64,000 nt of DNA from Bradyrhizobium sp. CCBAU 53351 (GTDB lineage: Bacteria > Pseudomonadota > Alphaproteobacteria > Rhizobiales > Xanthobacteraceae). The stretch lies in the NCBI RefSeq assembly GCF_015291745.1, contig NZ_CP030059.1, forward strand, positions 434,001 to 498,000. Direction: 5' to 3'. Positions within the stretch are counted from its first letter, which is position 1, and every line of letters starts with the position of its first letter. The translations under genes were made by a program, and so were the position numbers. Below, piece by piece: positions 36,144 through 46,000 of the stretch. Under the pieces are notes generated by a model, which saw nothing but the letters and a program-made list of their open reading frames with translations, was not told the DNA's origin and did no database searches.

Positions 36144-38930
36144 ATGGATGATCTGTTGCGGGAGTTTCTGACGGAGACCAGCGAGAGCCTGGACACCGTG
36201 GACAATCAATTGGTGAAGTTCGAGCAGGAGCCGAACAACGCCAAGATCCTGGATAACATCTTCCGCCTGGTCCACACCATCAAGGGCACGTGCGGCTTCC
36301 TCGGACTGCCCCGGCTCGAAGCGCTGGCGCATGCCGGCGAGACCTTGATGGGCAAATTCCGCGACGGCATGCCGGTGACGGGCCAGGCGGTCACGGTGAT
36401 CCTGTCCTCGATCGACCGCATCAAGGAGATTTTGGCAGGCCTGGAGGCGACCGAGGCCGAGCCCGAGGGGAACGACCGCGATCTCATCGACAAGCTGGAA
36501 GCGATGGTCGAGCAGGGCATGGCGGCTATGGCGGCGGGTGCTGCTGCTCCTGTCACCGAGGCCCCGCCGCTGGCGCCGGAGGCACCTGTTGCTGCTGCCG
36601 CGCCCGCCAAGGACCTGACCACGGGCACGCTGATCGACCAGACCCTGGAGCGTCCGCTGCGCCCCGGCGAAGTCTCGCTCGACGAGCTCGAGCGCGCCTT
36701 CCGCGAGACCGCGATCGAAGCGCCTGTTGCCAAGGTCGAGGCTGCGCCGGCGCCGGCCGCCGAAGCCCCGGCTCCTGCACCCGCTGCGAAGGAAGCGGCC
36801 AAGCCCGCCAAGGAGAAGGCCGCCCCGAAGAAGTCGATGGCCGACGAGGGCGCCTCCGAAGGCGACCGCATCGCCAACCAGTCGATCCGCGTCAACGTGG
36901 ATACGCTGGAGCATTTGATGACCATGGTCTCCGAGCTGGTCCTGACCCGCAACCAGCTTCTGGAGATCTCCCGCCGCAACGAGGACACCGAGTTCAAGGT
37001 GCCGTTGCAGCGCCTGTCCAACGTCACCGCCGAGCTGCAGGAGGGCGTCATGAAGACGCGCATGCAGCCGATCGGCAATGCCTGGCAGAAGCTGCCGCGC
37101 ATCGTCCGCGACCTCTCGAGCGAACTCGGCAAGCAGATCGAACTCGAGATGCATGGCGCCGACACCGAACTCGACCGCCAGGTGCTCGACCTGATCAAGG
37201 ACCCGCTCACCCACATGGTGCGCAACTCCGCCGATCATGGTCTGGAGACCCCCGCCGAGCGCCTCGCCAGCGGCAAGGGCGAGCAGGGCACCATCCGCCT
37301 GTCCGCCTATCACGAGGGCGGCCACATCATCATCTGCATCGCCGACAACGGCCGCGGCCTCAACACCGAGAAGATCAAGGCCAAGGCGATCTCCTCAGGC
37401 CTCGTCACCGAGGCCGAGCTCGAGAAGATGAGCGAAGCCCAGATCCACAAGTTCATCTTCGCGCCGGGCTTCTCGACCGCGGCCGCCATCACCTCGGTCT
37501 CCGGCCGCGGCGTCGGCATGGACGTGGTGCGCACCAATATCGACCAGATCGGCGGCACCATCGACATCAAGTCGGTGGCCGGCGAGGGCTCTTCCGTCAC
37601 CATCAAGATCCCGCTGACGCTGGCCATCGTCTCGGCCCTGATCGTGGAAGCCGCCGGCGACCGCTTTGCGATCCCGCAGCTCTCGGTGGTCGAGCTGGTC
37701 CGCGCCCGCGCCAACTCCGAGCACCGCATCGAGCGCATCAAGGACACCGCGGTCCTTCGTCTGCGCAACAAGCTCTTGCCGCTGATCCACCTGAAGAAGC
37801 TCTTGAAGATCGACGACGGCGCGGCCTCCGATCCCGAGAACGGCTTCATCGTGGTCACCCAGGTCGGCAGCCAGACTTTTGGCATCGTCGTCGACGGCGT
37901 GTTCCACACCGAAGAAATCGTGGTCAAGCCGATGTCGACGAAACTGCGTCACATCGACATGTTCTCCGGCAACACCATCCTGGGCGATGGCGCTGTGATC
38001 ATGATCATCGACCCCAACGGCATTGCCAAGGCGCTCGGCGCCGCCGGCTCCTCGGCCCATGACATGGGCGACGAGAACGGCGCGCACCACATCGGCTCGG
38101 GCGAGCAGACCACCTCGCTCCTCGTCTTCCGCGCCGGCTCGGCGCAGCCCAAGGCGGTCCCGCTCGGGCTCGTCACGCGCCTCGAAGAGCTGCCCGCCGA
38201 CAAGATCGAGTTCAGTAACGGCCGCTACATGGTGCAGTACCGCGAGCAGCTGATGCCGCTCGTCGCCATGGACGGCGTCACCATTGCAAGCCAGGGCGCC
38301 CAGCCGATCCTGGTGTTCGCCGACGACGGCCGCTCCATGGGCCTCGTCGTCGACGAGATCATCGACATCGTCGAGGAACGCCTCAACATCGAGGTCGGCG
38401 GCTCCTCCTCCGGCATCCTCGGTTCGGCCGTGATCAAGGGCCAGGCCACCGAGGTGATCGACGTCGGCCACTTCCTGCCCATGGCGTTCTCCGACTGGTT
38501 CACCCGCAAGGAGATGAAGCCGTCGCTGCACTCGCAGTCGGTGCTCTTGGTCGACGACTCTGCGTTCTTCCGCAACATGCTGGCCCCGGTCCTCAAGGCC
38601 GCCGGATACCGCGTCCGCACCGCGCCGACCGCGCAGGAGGGCCTGGCTGCCCTGCGCGCGCAGAGCTTCGACGTGGTGCTGACCGACATCGAGATGCCCG
38701 ACATGAACGGGTTCGAGTTCGCCGAGGTGATCCGCTCGGACAACAATCTCGGCTCGATGCCGATCATCGGCCTCTCCGCGCTGGTGTCGCCGGCGGCGAT
38801 CGAGCGCGGCCGTCAGGCCGGCTTCCACGACTATGTCGCCAAGTTCGACCGTCCCGGTCTGATCGCGGCGCTGAAGGAGCAGACCGCGGGCGCCGCCGGC
38901 GCCTCCGAGCTGAGCCGGGCAGCGGCGTAA
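36144..38930 (+). CDS. cheA: Chemotaxis histidine kinase CheA, with two CheW-like domains and a C-terminal receiver
   Basis: A 928-aa hybrid CheA. The Hpt domain has phospho-His H44 (FRLVHTIKGTCGFLG). A Pro/Ala-rich linker (about 130-235) precedes the dimerisation domain and the HATPase (N box around residue 350, DPLTHMVRNSADHGLE; CIADNGRGLN; SGRGVGMDVV). Then come a CheW domain (about 490-640), a second CheW-like domain (about 655-785, LLVFRAGSAQPKAVPLGL) and a receiver (about 798-915, LLVDDSAFFRNML, DVVLTDIEMPDMNG). It phosphorylates CheY-type receivers in response to receptor state. It heads the cheA-cheW-cheY-cheR-pilZ operon. Confidence 0.96.
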   Translation: MDDLLREFLTETSESLDTVDNQLVKFEQEPNNAKILDNIFRLVHTIKGTCGFLGLPRLEALAHAGETLMGKFRDGMPVTGQAVTVILSSIDRIKEILAGLEATEAEPEGNDRDLIDKLEAMVEQGMAAMAAGAAAPVTEAPPLAPEAPVAAAAPAKDLTTGTLIDQTLERPLRPGEVSLDELERAFRETAIEAPVAKVEAAPAPAAEAPAPAPAAKEAAKPAKEKAAPKKSMADEGASEGDRIANQSIRVNVDTLEHLMTMVSELVLTRNQLLEISRRNEDTEFKVPLQRLSNVTAELQEGVMKTRMQPIGNAWQKLPRIVRDLSSELGKQIELEMHGADTELDRQVLDLIKDPLTHMVRNSADHGLETPAERLASGKGEQGTIRLSAYHEGGHIIICIADNGRGLNTEKIKAKAISSGLVTEAELEKMSEAQIHKFIFAPGFSTAAAITSVSGRGVGMDVVRTNIDQIGGTIDIKSVAGEGSSVTIKIPLTLAIVSALIVEAAGDRFAIPQLSVVELVRARANSEHRIERIKDTAVLRLRNKLLPLIHLKKLLKIDDGAASDPENGFIVVTQVGSQTFGIVVDGVFHTEEIVVKPMSTKLRHIDMFSGNTILGDGAVIMIIDPNGIAKALGAAGSSAHDMGDENGAHHIGSGEQTTSLLVFRAGSAQPKAVPLGLVTRLEELPADKIEFSNGRYMVQYREQLMPLVAMDGVTIASQGAQPILVFADDGRSMGLVVDEIIDIVEERLNIEVGGSSSGILGSAVIKGQATEVIDVGHFLPMAFSDWFTRKEMKPSLHSQSVLLVDDSAFFRNMLAPVLKAAGYRVRTAPTAQEGLAALRAQSFDVVLTDIEMPDMNGFEFAEVIRSDNNLGSMPIIGLSALVSPAAIERGRQAGFHDYVAKFDRPGLIAALKEQTAGAAGASELSRAAA

Positions 38931-38954
38931 CCAACGGGATCAGGAGATACGCTT

Positions 38955-39431
38955 ATGGCCACCAACAAGACCCAATCCGCCGAAGGCGCCATGGTCGAAT
39001 ACGTCACCGCGATGATCGGCGGCCAGCTGTTCGGCCTGCCGATCTCCCGCGTCCAGGACGTGTTCATGCCGGAGCGCGTCACCCGCGTGCCCTTGTCCTC
39101 GCGCGAGATCGCGGGCGTGCTGAACTTGCGCGGCCGCATCGTCACCGTGGTCGACATGCGCGCCCGTCTCGGCCTGCCGCAGCCCGAGGACGGCAAGGTG
39201 CCGATGGCGGTCGGCGTCGACCTGCGCGGCGAATCCTATGGCCTGCTGATCGACCAGATCGGCGAGGTGCTGCGCCTGCCCGAGGCCGGCATGGAAGAGA
39301 ACCCCGTCAACCTCGATCCCCGCATGGCCAAGCTCGCCGGCGGCGTCCACCGCCTCGACGGTCAGCTCATGGTCGTCCTCGACGTCGATCGCGTCCTCGA
39401 CCTCGAAACCAAAGTGCAAATGGCCGCGTGA
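38955..39431 (+). CDS. cheW: Chemotaxis adaptor CheW
   Basis: A 158-aa protein with a single CheW fold: EYVTAMIGGQLFGLPISRVQ, LSSREIAGVLNLRGRIVTVVD and VNLDPRMAKLAGGVHRLDG. It couples receptors to CheA. AGGAG lies 8 nt before the ATG, 24 bp after cheA. Confidence 0.95.
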   Translation: MATNKTQSAEGAMVEYVTAMIGGQLFGLPISRVQDVFMPERVTRVPLSSREIAGVLNLRGRIVTVVDMRARLGLPQPEDGKVPMAVGVDLRGESYGLLIDQIGEVLRLPEAGMEENPVNLDPRMAKLAGGVHRLDGQLMVVLDVDRVLDLETKVQMAA

Positions 39432-39462
39432 GCCAACGAAACATCGGAGCCGGAGAACCAAA

Positions 39463-39849
39463 ATGAAAACCTGCTTGGTGGTCGACGATTCCAGCGTGGT
39501 GCGCAAGATCGCGCGTCGGATCCTGGAGGGCCTGGAATTCCAAGTGACCGAGGCCGAGGACGGCTCGAAGGCGCTCGAAATCTGCCAGCGGCAGCTGCCG
39601 GATGCGGTGCTGCTCGACTGGAACATGCCCGTGATGGACGGTTTCGAATTCATGGGCCACATGCGCCGCCTGCCCGGCGGCGACCAGCCCAAGGTGGTGT
39701 TCTGCACCACCGAGAACAATGTGGCTCATATCGCCCAGGCGCTCAGCGGCGGCGCCAACGAGTACATCATGAAGCCTTTCGACAAAGACATCATCGCCGA
39801 CAAGTTTGCTGAGGTCGGCTTGCTCCCGGTCGGACAAGCCATGGTCTGA
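39463..39849 (+). CDS. cheY: CheY-like single-domain response regulator
   Basis: A 128-aa receiver. It has CLVVDDSSVVRKIARRIL (acidic pocket), AVLLDWNMPVMDGFEFM (phospho-Asp), FCTTEN (Thr switch) and EYIMKPFDKDII (Lys). It lies in the operon after cheW. It may bind the flagellar switch or serve as phosphate sink. Confidence 0.95.
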   Translation: MKTCLVVDDSSVVRKIARRILEGLEFQVTEAEDGSKALEICQRQLPDAVLLDWNMPVMDGFEFMGHMRRLPGGDQPKVVFCTTENNVAHIAQALSGGANEYIMKPFDKDIIADKFAEVGLLPVGQAMV

Positions 39850-39909
39850 GTGAGTCTGGCCCGCGCATTTTGGCCAGAGTGTTCCAGTACAGCTTCGAAG
39901 AGGCTACCA

Positions 39910-40788
39910 GTGACCCCGACCGAGTATGAGTACCTGCGTAAGTTCCTGAAGGACAATTCCGGGCTCGACCTTTCCGCAGACAAGCAATATCTGATCGAAA
40001 GCCGGCTGCTGCCGCTCGCCCGCAAGGCGGGCCTCTCCGGTATTCCGGAGCTCGTGCAGAAGCTGCAAGGCGGCGCGCGTCAGCTGATCACCGACGTGGT
40101 CGAAGCCATGACCACCAACGAGACCTTCTTCTTCCGCGACAAGGTCCCGTTCGATCATTTCCGCGACACCATCATGCCGGAGGTCATCAAGGCACGTGCC
40201 GCCAGACGCAGTGTGCGCATCTGGTGCGCCGCCGGTTCGACCGGGCAGGAGCCTTACTCGCTGGCGATGTGCTTGAAGGAGATGGGCGCGGCCCTCACCG
40301 GCTGGCGCATCGAGATCATCGCGACCGATCTGTCGCAGGAGGTGCTGGAGAAGGCCAAGGCCGGCATCTACAGCCAGTTCGAAGTGCAGCGCGGTCTGCC
40401 GATCCAGATGCTGGTCAAATATTTCAAGCAGACCGGCGAGACCTGGCAGGTCAATCCCGAATTGCGGGCGATGATCCAGCATCGCCAGCTCAATTTGCTG
40501 CACGACTTCTCGCAGCTCGGCACGTTCGACGTCATCTTCTGCCGCAACGTGCTGATCTATTTCGACCAGGACACCAAGATCAACATCTTCAACCGGCTGG
40601 CGCGCCAGATCGAGCCCGACGGCTTCCTGGTGCTGGGCGCGGCCGAAACCGTGGTCGGCCTGACCGACACGTTCCGCCCGATTCCGGAGCGGCGCGGCCT
40701 CTACAAGCCGAACGATCCGCGCACTGCTGCCGCCAAGCCGGCTCTCGCCGGCGCGGCGCCGCGCCTGGCGGTCATGGCAGGGCGATAG
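39910..40788 (+). CDS. cheR: Chemotaxis protein methyltransferase CheR
   Basis: A 292-aa enzyme that methylates receptor glutamates with SAM. The N-terminal helical domain (PTEYEYLRKFLKDNSGLDLS) precedes the SAM-binding domain (VRIWCAAGSTGQEPYSLAM, IIATDLSQEVLEKA, FDVIFCRNVLIYFD). GTG at 39910, with GAAGAGG just upstream, matches the family N-terminus; an alternative GTG is at 39850. No cheB (methylesterase) is found in the operon. Confidence 0.95.
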   Translation: MTPTEYEYLRKFLKDNSGLDLSADKQYLIESRLLPLARKAGLSGIPELVQKLQGGARQLITDVVEAMTTNETFFFRDKVPFDHFRDTIMPEVIKARAARRSVRIWCAAGSTGQEPYSLAMCLKEMGAALTGWRIEIIATDLSQEVLEKAKAGIYSQFEVQRGLPIQMLVKYFKQTGETWQVNPELRAMIQHRQLNLLHDFSQLGTFDVIFCRNVLIYFDQDTKINIFNRLARQIEPDGFLVLGAAETVVGLTDTFRPIPERRGLYKPNDPRTAAAKPALAGAAPRLAVMAGR

Positions 40789-40790
40789 AC

Positions 40791-41108
40791 ATGGCCGAGG
40801 ATGGCAAGGGTACGGAACGCGTGACTTTCAGTCGTGGCTATGATGTCTGCATCATGGCCATCGACGGCACCTGGCGCCGCGACTGCAAGCTCAACGCGAT
40901 CTCCGACACCGACGCCGTTCTCACGGTGGAAGGCTCGATCCAGGGGTTGAACCTGAAAGAGTTCTTCCTGCTGCTGTCGTCCACGGGACTTGCCTATCGC
41001 CGCTGCGAACTGATCCGCGTCAACGGCGCCGAAATGGACATCCAGTTCCTGCGCGGCAAGAACAGGAAGAAGCGCGGAGCGGCCGGCGGCCACGACGCCG
41101 CGGCGTGA
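40791..41108 (+). CDS. PilZ-like domain protein
   Basis: A 105-aa protein starting 3 bp after cheR. It has a PilZ-type pattern (RVTFSRGYDVCIMAIDGTW, then CKLNAISDTDAVLTVEGS), with a conserved Asn-x-Ser-like segment. The usual RxxxR c-di-GMP motif is weak or absent, so binding is uncertain. It could couple c-di-GMP to motility as last gene of the che operon. The tail is basic. Confidence 0.75.
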   Translation: MAEDGKGTERVTFSRGYDVCIMAIDGTWRRDCKLNAISDTDAVLTVEGSIQGLNLKEFFLLLSSTGLAYRRCELIRVNGAEMDIQFLRGKNRKKRGAAGGHDAAA

Positions 41109-41247
41109 TCCGCCGCGTCCATTGCCGTCCTTCCGATCTCTTGCTTCACATTTTCTGAAGATATCAAAACGAATTCGCGAGGGCGGCTTTACGTGGCTTA
41201 AGCGCGAACATCGTATCCATTGACGGTCTCAATCTCAGGATACGGAA

Positions 41248-41751
41248 ATGCCCAGAAGTTCTCTTTCGCCCATCACGTCAAACCTGGCCGACGGCACTGA
41301 GCGGCGTCCGCTTCAGCTTCTGGTGGTCGACGACGATGCCACGCAGCGCAGCCTGATCACGGTCGCCGCCAAACAGGCCGGACACGAGGTCACCGTGGCG
41401 CCGTCCGTGGCGGATGCGATCGAGAAGCTGCGCGCCGCCCGCTTCGATTGCGTGACGCTGGATCTCGTGCTGGAGGACGGCGACGGCATCGACGTGCTGC
41501 GCGAGATGGCGGCTGCGAAGTTCGGCGGTGCCGTGATCGTCATCAGCGGCATGGACGGCAAGCGCCGCAGCGCTGCCCGCAGCTTCGCCCGGTCCGTCGG
41601 GATCGAGCTGCAGAGCCTGCCGAAACCGCTCGACCTTGCGGCCCTGCGCATCAGCCTCGCCAATCTCGGCAAGACCGCGATGGGCCTTCCCGCGATCCAC
41701 ACCTGGGGTGGTGTCGCCACCGACGCGATCGTGGAACGGCACCGCGCCTAG
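41248..41751 (+). CDS. Response regulator receiver protein
   Basis: A 167-aa protein. The receiver (about 22-140) has LLVVDDDATQRSLI, DCVTLDLVLEDGDG, VIVISGMD and LQSLPKPLDL. No DNA-binding domain is seen; the C-terminal 25 residues (LPAIHTWGGVATD) are extra. The receiver lies after a separate promoter region, 139 bp from pilZ. Confidence 0.88.
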   Translation: MPRSSLSPITSNLADGTERRPLQLLVVDDDATQRSLITVAAKQAGHEVTVAPSVADAIEKLRAARFDCVTLDLVLEDGDGIDVLREMAAAKFGGAVIVISGMDGKRRSAARSFARSVGIELQSLPKPLDLAALRISLANLGKTAMGLPAIHTWGGVATDAIVERHRA

Positions 41752-41807
41752 GGTTCGCGGAGCTGCCATGCGATGGCATGCGGCCGGCGCGCCGTGCCGA
41801 TCGCGCG

Positions 41808-42110
41808 CTATCCCGGCGTGCCGGATTCCGACAGACATTGCAGGGCGTGGCCAAGGCCCGCCCGACAGGCGTTGAGGGCGGCGCTCGCCGTCGCATAGCG
41901 CGGCGTGACGTCGTCGAGCACGAAAATATCGGCGGAACCGGCCGGATCGCCGCCCGTTTCCAATACGCCAGCTTCCATCATGGCTGCGTCGATCAGGCGC
42001 ATGCTGCTCTCGATCCGTGTGATCAGGGCGCGAAGATCGGCGGCGATCAACTGACGGCTGTCGGTTTCAGCCATCGCGACGAGCGGGGGTGTGCCGGCGA
42101 AATTTAGCAT
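41808..42110 (-). CDS. Small hypothetical protein
   Basis: A 100-aa protein. GGAG lies 7 nt before the ATG at 42110. It is helical: SRQLIAADLRALITRIESSM, DAAMMEAGVLETGG, then YATASAALNACRAGLGHAL. No domain is recognised. It lies in the signalling island between a receiver and a FixJ-like regulator and is read opposite to both. Confidence 0.65.
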   Translation of the reverse strand: MLNFAGTPPLVAMAETDSRQLIAADLRALITRIESSMRLIDAAMMEAGVLETGGDPAGSADIFVLDDVTPRYATASAALNACRAGLGHALQCLSESGTPG

Positions 42111-42260
42111 GGATATTCTCCGTACCCCGCAATTAGGCACCCTGCCGCTACTTGTGCGTTAAGTCCATGTCCCGTACAAATACGGGTGGGCCGAATCCGC
42201 GCCGAACGCCATAAACGGTTGGGGCGGACGCGAGTCCTTCATGCCAACCGGATGTGGCAC

Positions 42261-42896
42261 ATGGCCGAACAAAGCTCTCGCGGTGAAATCTTCGTAGTGG
42301 ACGACGACCCTGCCGTTCGCGACACCCTGTCGATGGTGTTGAAGGCGGCGGGCTATGAGGTGATCTGTTTTGCGGACGGCGCAGCGCTGCTCTCCGTCGC
42401 GCGAAACCGCACGCCTGCTGCGATCCTGCTCGACGTGAACATTCCCGGAAAGTCGGGCCTCGACATTCTCAAGGAGCTGCAGGGCGAGGACTATCCGGCA
42501 CCGATCTTCATGATTTCCGGACAGGGCGACATCGCGATGGCGGTGGGCGCGATCAAGAGCGGCGCGCTCGACTTCATCGAGAAGCCGTTCCGCGGCAGCG
42601 AGATCGTCGGCCGGCTCGACGAAGCGATCGGCGCTTATGCGCGCAGGCAGGCGGAGAGCGCTTCGCCGAAATTCGGCTCGCTGCATTTCCCCGGACGCGA
42701 GCCGCTGACGCGCAGGGAGCGCGAGGTGCTCGAGCAGTTTGCTACCGGCGCGTCCAACAAGGAGGCCGGCCGCACGCTCGGCATCAGCCCGCGCACCATC
42801 GAGGATCACCGCGCCAACATCATGAAGAAGCTCGGCGCGCGCAACGCCGCCGATCTGATCCGCATCGTGATGACCGCGGCGCAGCGCGCGTCGTAG
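42261..42896 (+). CDS. FixJ-like response regulator (REC-LuxR HTH)
   Basis: A 211-aa protein. The receiver (EIFVVDDDPAVRDTLSMVL, AAILLDVNIPGKSG, FMISGQGDIAM, DFIEKPFRGSE) is joined to a LuxR/FixJ HTH (PLTRREREVLEQFATGASNK, ISPRTIEDHRANIMKKLGA). ATG at 42261 is chosen; the frame is open upstream to 42186. Its partner may be the convergent hybrid kinase at 43067. Confidence 0.93.
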   Translation: MAEQSSRGEIFVVDDDPAVRDTLSMVLKAAGYEVICFADGAALLSVARNRTPAAILLDVNIPGKSGLDILKELQGEDYPAPIFMISGQGDIAMAVGAIKSGALDFIEKPFRGSEIVGRLDEAIGAYARRQAESASPKFGSLHFPGREPLTRREREVLEQFATGASNKEAGRTLGISPRTIEDHRANIMKKLGARNAADLIRIVMTAAQRAS

Positions 42897-42979
42897 CGTT
42901 AGACGATGTAGAAAGAGATCGTGGGCACGGCATAAGTGCGCCTTCCACCCTACGAGAGCTCTGTCAGCGACCTTGCGTA

Positions 42980-43058
42980 GCCCGGATGGAGCGCAGCGCA
43001 ATCCGGGGCTCGCGCGAGCGGCAAGACTGCCCCGGATTGCGCTGCGCTCCATCCGGGC
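42980..43058. repeat. Perfect 29-bp inverted repeat (REP-like element)
   Basis: The left arm 42980-43008 (GCCCGGATGGAGCGCAGCGC...) is matched perfectly over 29 bp by 43030-43058, with a 21-nt loop. It lies between the convergent FixJ-like and hybrid-kinase genes. A related copy is at 54650-54731. It may terminate both transcripts. Confidence 0.9.
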
Positions 43059-43066
43059 CACGCGTT

Positions 43067-46000
43067 TCAGGCGCCCAGCGCCTTGCGGATGATGCGCGCC
43101 AGATCCGATTTGCGATAAGGCTTGGCCAGCAGCATCACGCCGGAATCCAGCCGGCCGTGATGGATGATCGCATTCTCGGTATAGCCTGACGTATAGACCA
43201 CCCTGAGATCCGGGCGCGTCTTCAGGAGCTCGTCGGCGAGCTGCCGTCCGTTCATCTTGCCGGGCATGATGACGTCGGTGAACAGAAGGTCGAACGGCTT
43301 CCCGGCGGCGACGATCGCGAGCGCCTCCGCGGCGTTCGCGGCCTGCAAGGTGACGTAACCCAGCGAATGCAGCTGCGCCAGCACGTAGTCTCGCACCAGC
43401 CGGTCGTCCTCGACCACCAGGATCGTCTCGTGTCCGCCCTCGATCGTCGCCGGCGTCACCCCCTCGCCGGCCGCCGTCGGCGTCTTGCCGGGGGGCAGAT
43501 ACATCTTGATCGTGGTGCCGTGGCCTTCCTCGCTGTAGATCTTGATGTGGCCGGCGGACTGCTTGATGAAGCCGTAGACCATCGAAAGCCCGAGCCCGGT
43601 GCCCTTGCCCGGTCCCTTCGAGGTGAAGAAGGGGTCGAACACCCTGGTCAGGATGTTCGCAGGGATTCCGCTGCCGGTATCGCTCACGGCAATCAGCACG
43701 TAATGGCCGGGGCGGATGTCGTTGACGCTGGCATAGACCTCGTCGAGATAGGCGGCGCCGGTCTCCACGATCAGCTTGCCGCCACCGGGCATGGCGTCGC
43801 GCGCGTTGAGCGCGAGGTTGAGGATCGCGGTGGTGAGCTGGTTGGGATCGACGATCGCGACGCAGTTCTCGTCCTCGAACACCGATTCGATCTGGATCTG
43901 CTCGCCCAGCGTCGGCCGCAACAGCTTCGCGGTGTCGACGACCAGCGAGTTGATGTCGATCTCGCGCGGCTGGAGCGGCTGCTTGCGCGCGAAGGCGAGC
44001 AGGTGCTGGGTCAGGTCGGCGCCGCGCGCGGCCGCCTCGTCGATCATCTTGGTGATGGCGGCAAGCTCCGGCTCCTTCTCGACGGCCTCCGCGAGGATCT
44101 CGATCGTGCCGGTGATGACGGTGAGGATGTTGTTGAAATCGTGCGCCACGCCGCCGGTGAGCTGGCCGATCGCCTCCATCTTCTCGGCGTGCCGGATGCG
44201 CTCGTCGGCCGCGATCTTGTCGGTGAGATCGCGATAGAACACGTTGAACAGCAGGCCCTCGCGGCGCTTCAGCGCGGTGACGCTGACCTCGGCCCTGAAT
44301 TCCTTGCCGTCGCGGCGGCGGCACATCAGCTCGCGGCGGCGGTTCAGCGTCCTGCCGTCCTCGTTCTCCAGGAACTGCTTCAGGCCGGCCCTGACCCTGT
44401 CGCGTTCGCTCTCGGCGACGATGAGGTCGATCGTGCTCTTGCCGAGCACCTCGTCGCGTCGCCAGCCGAACAGCTGTTCGGCCTGCGAGTTCCAGTTCAG
44501 GATGCTGCTGGTCTCGTCGGTCTGGATGAAGGCGTCGAGCGAGGTTTCGACGATATTGCGGGCGAGCCGCTCGCTCTCGCGCAGCGATTCCTGCGCGAGC
44601 CGCGCTTCCGTCATGTCGCGCCCGACAAAGAAGAAGCGATGCGCCTGCTCGGACCAGCTGCCCAGCCACGACAGCCAGACCTCGTGCCCATTGCGGTGGA
44701 AGCAGCGCGTGTCGCCGAGCTTGGGGCGCTCGCCGCGCCGCAGCGCGCGCATGTCCTCGCGCGATTGCTCCAGATGATCGGGATGAATGAAGTCGGCGCC
44801 GCTGCGGCCGATCATCTGATCCGGCCGGTAGCCGAGAATGGTCTCGCTGCTCGGACTGATCTGCGCGATATGGCCCCGCGCATCCATGATCATGATGAGA
44901 TCCTGCGAGGTCTCGAAGATCTGCCGGCGTTCCTCGATCTGCTGCTGCAGCTGCCGCTCGGCCCGCCGCGCCTCGGTGAGGCTGTGCGCTGTCCCGGAGG
45001 CGCCGATGATCTCGCCCGAAGGCCCCCTGATCGGCGACAGGCTGAGCGAAATCTCGACCGGCGTGCCGTCCTTGCGCAGGCGCACCGTCTCGAACCGCTC
45101 GATCGGCTCGCCCCGCGCGATCCGTGCCAGATAGTCCTTGCCATGGTTACGGCGGTCGGGCGGGACGATGATCGCGGTGGATTTTCCGATCGCCTCGCCT
45201 GCCGAATAGCCATAGAGGCGTTCGGCTGCGGGATTCCAGCCCGTGATGATGGCATCGAGCGATTGCATCACGATCGCGTCGTCGGAGGATTCGACGGCGG
45301 CGCTGAACAAATGCTCGCGCGCCGCATGATGGCTTCGCGCTTCCTCGGTGCGGCGATGCTCCTCGATCTCGCGCTCGAGCGCGGCCGTTTTCGCCCGCGT
45401 CTCCTCGACCATCCGGGCGAAGGCGCGTGCCAGCACGCCGGTCTCGCCGCTGGCGTCGACGGGAATGTCGGCGTGACGGCCGCGGCCGATCGCCTCCACG
45501 GCCGCGGTCAGGCGACCGATCGGCCGCGTCAGCGAACGTGACAGGAGCACCGCAAGCGAAGCTGCCGCGAGCACGGCCAGGAAGCCGACCAGCAGGGACG
45601 TCTTTTGGATCGCCGCCGGGACCACGCCAAACACAGGCGCGGGAATCGTCTCGATGATCGCGACCCATTCCTTGCCAGCCAGCAGCGCAGGGGCGATGGC
45701 CGCGCCGCTTGGCTTGCCCGACCCATCGGTCATGAGCCGCGTAGATCCTTCCCGTGTGCCCGCCAGAGCCGCGAAATACGGAAAGTCCTTGCGCCAATCG
45801 TCGGGACGGTCACGCAATGTGCCGAATTCGCGCGCGCGATCGGGGTGGACGAGATAGTCGCCGCGCCCGTTCACGAGGTAGATGTCTCCTCCGGAGCTCG
45901 CGGTCGATCGGACCTGGTCGAGCGCCGGGCGCATGTCGACATTGGTGACGATGATGCCGAACGGCTTGCCGCCCGGCGCGAAGAGCGGCATCGCCGCCCG

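Noticed and set aside
42159..44669. Large open frame of 836 codons on the minus strand, overlapping the hybrid kinase
   Set aside because: It is an alternate-frame shadow; the kinase frame carries HDFNN, HATPase and receiver motifs, while this reads as Arg/Ala-rich low-complexity sequence.
43367..45541. 724-codon plus-strand frame opposite the hybrid kinase
   Set aside because: An antisense shadow typical of GC-rich genes; it has no motif and no ribosome site.
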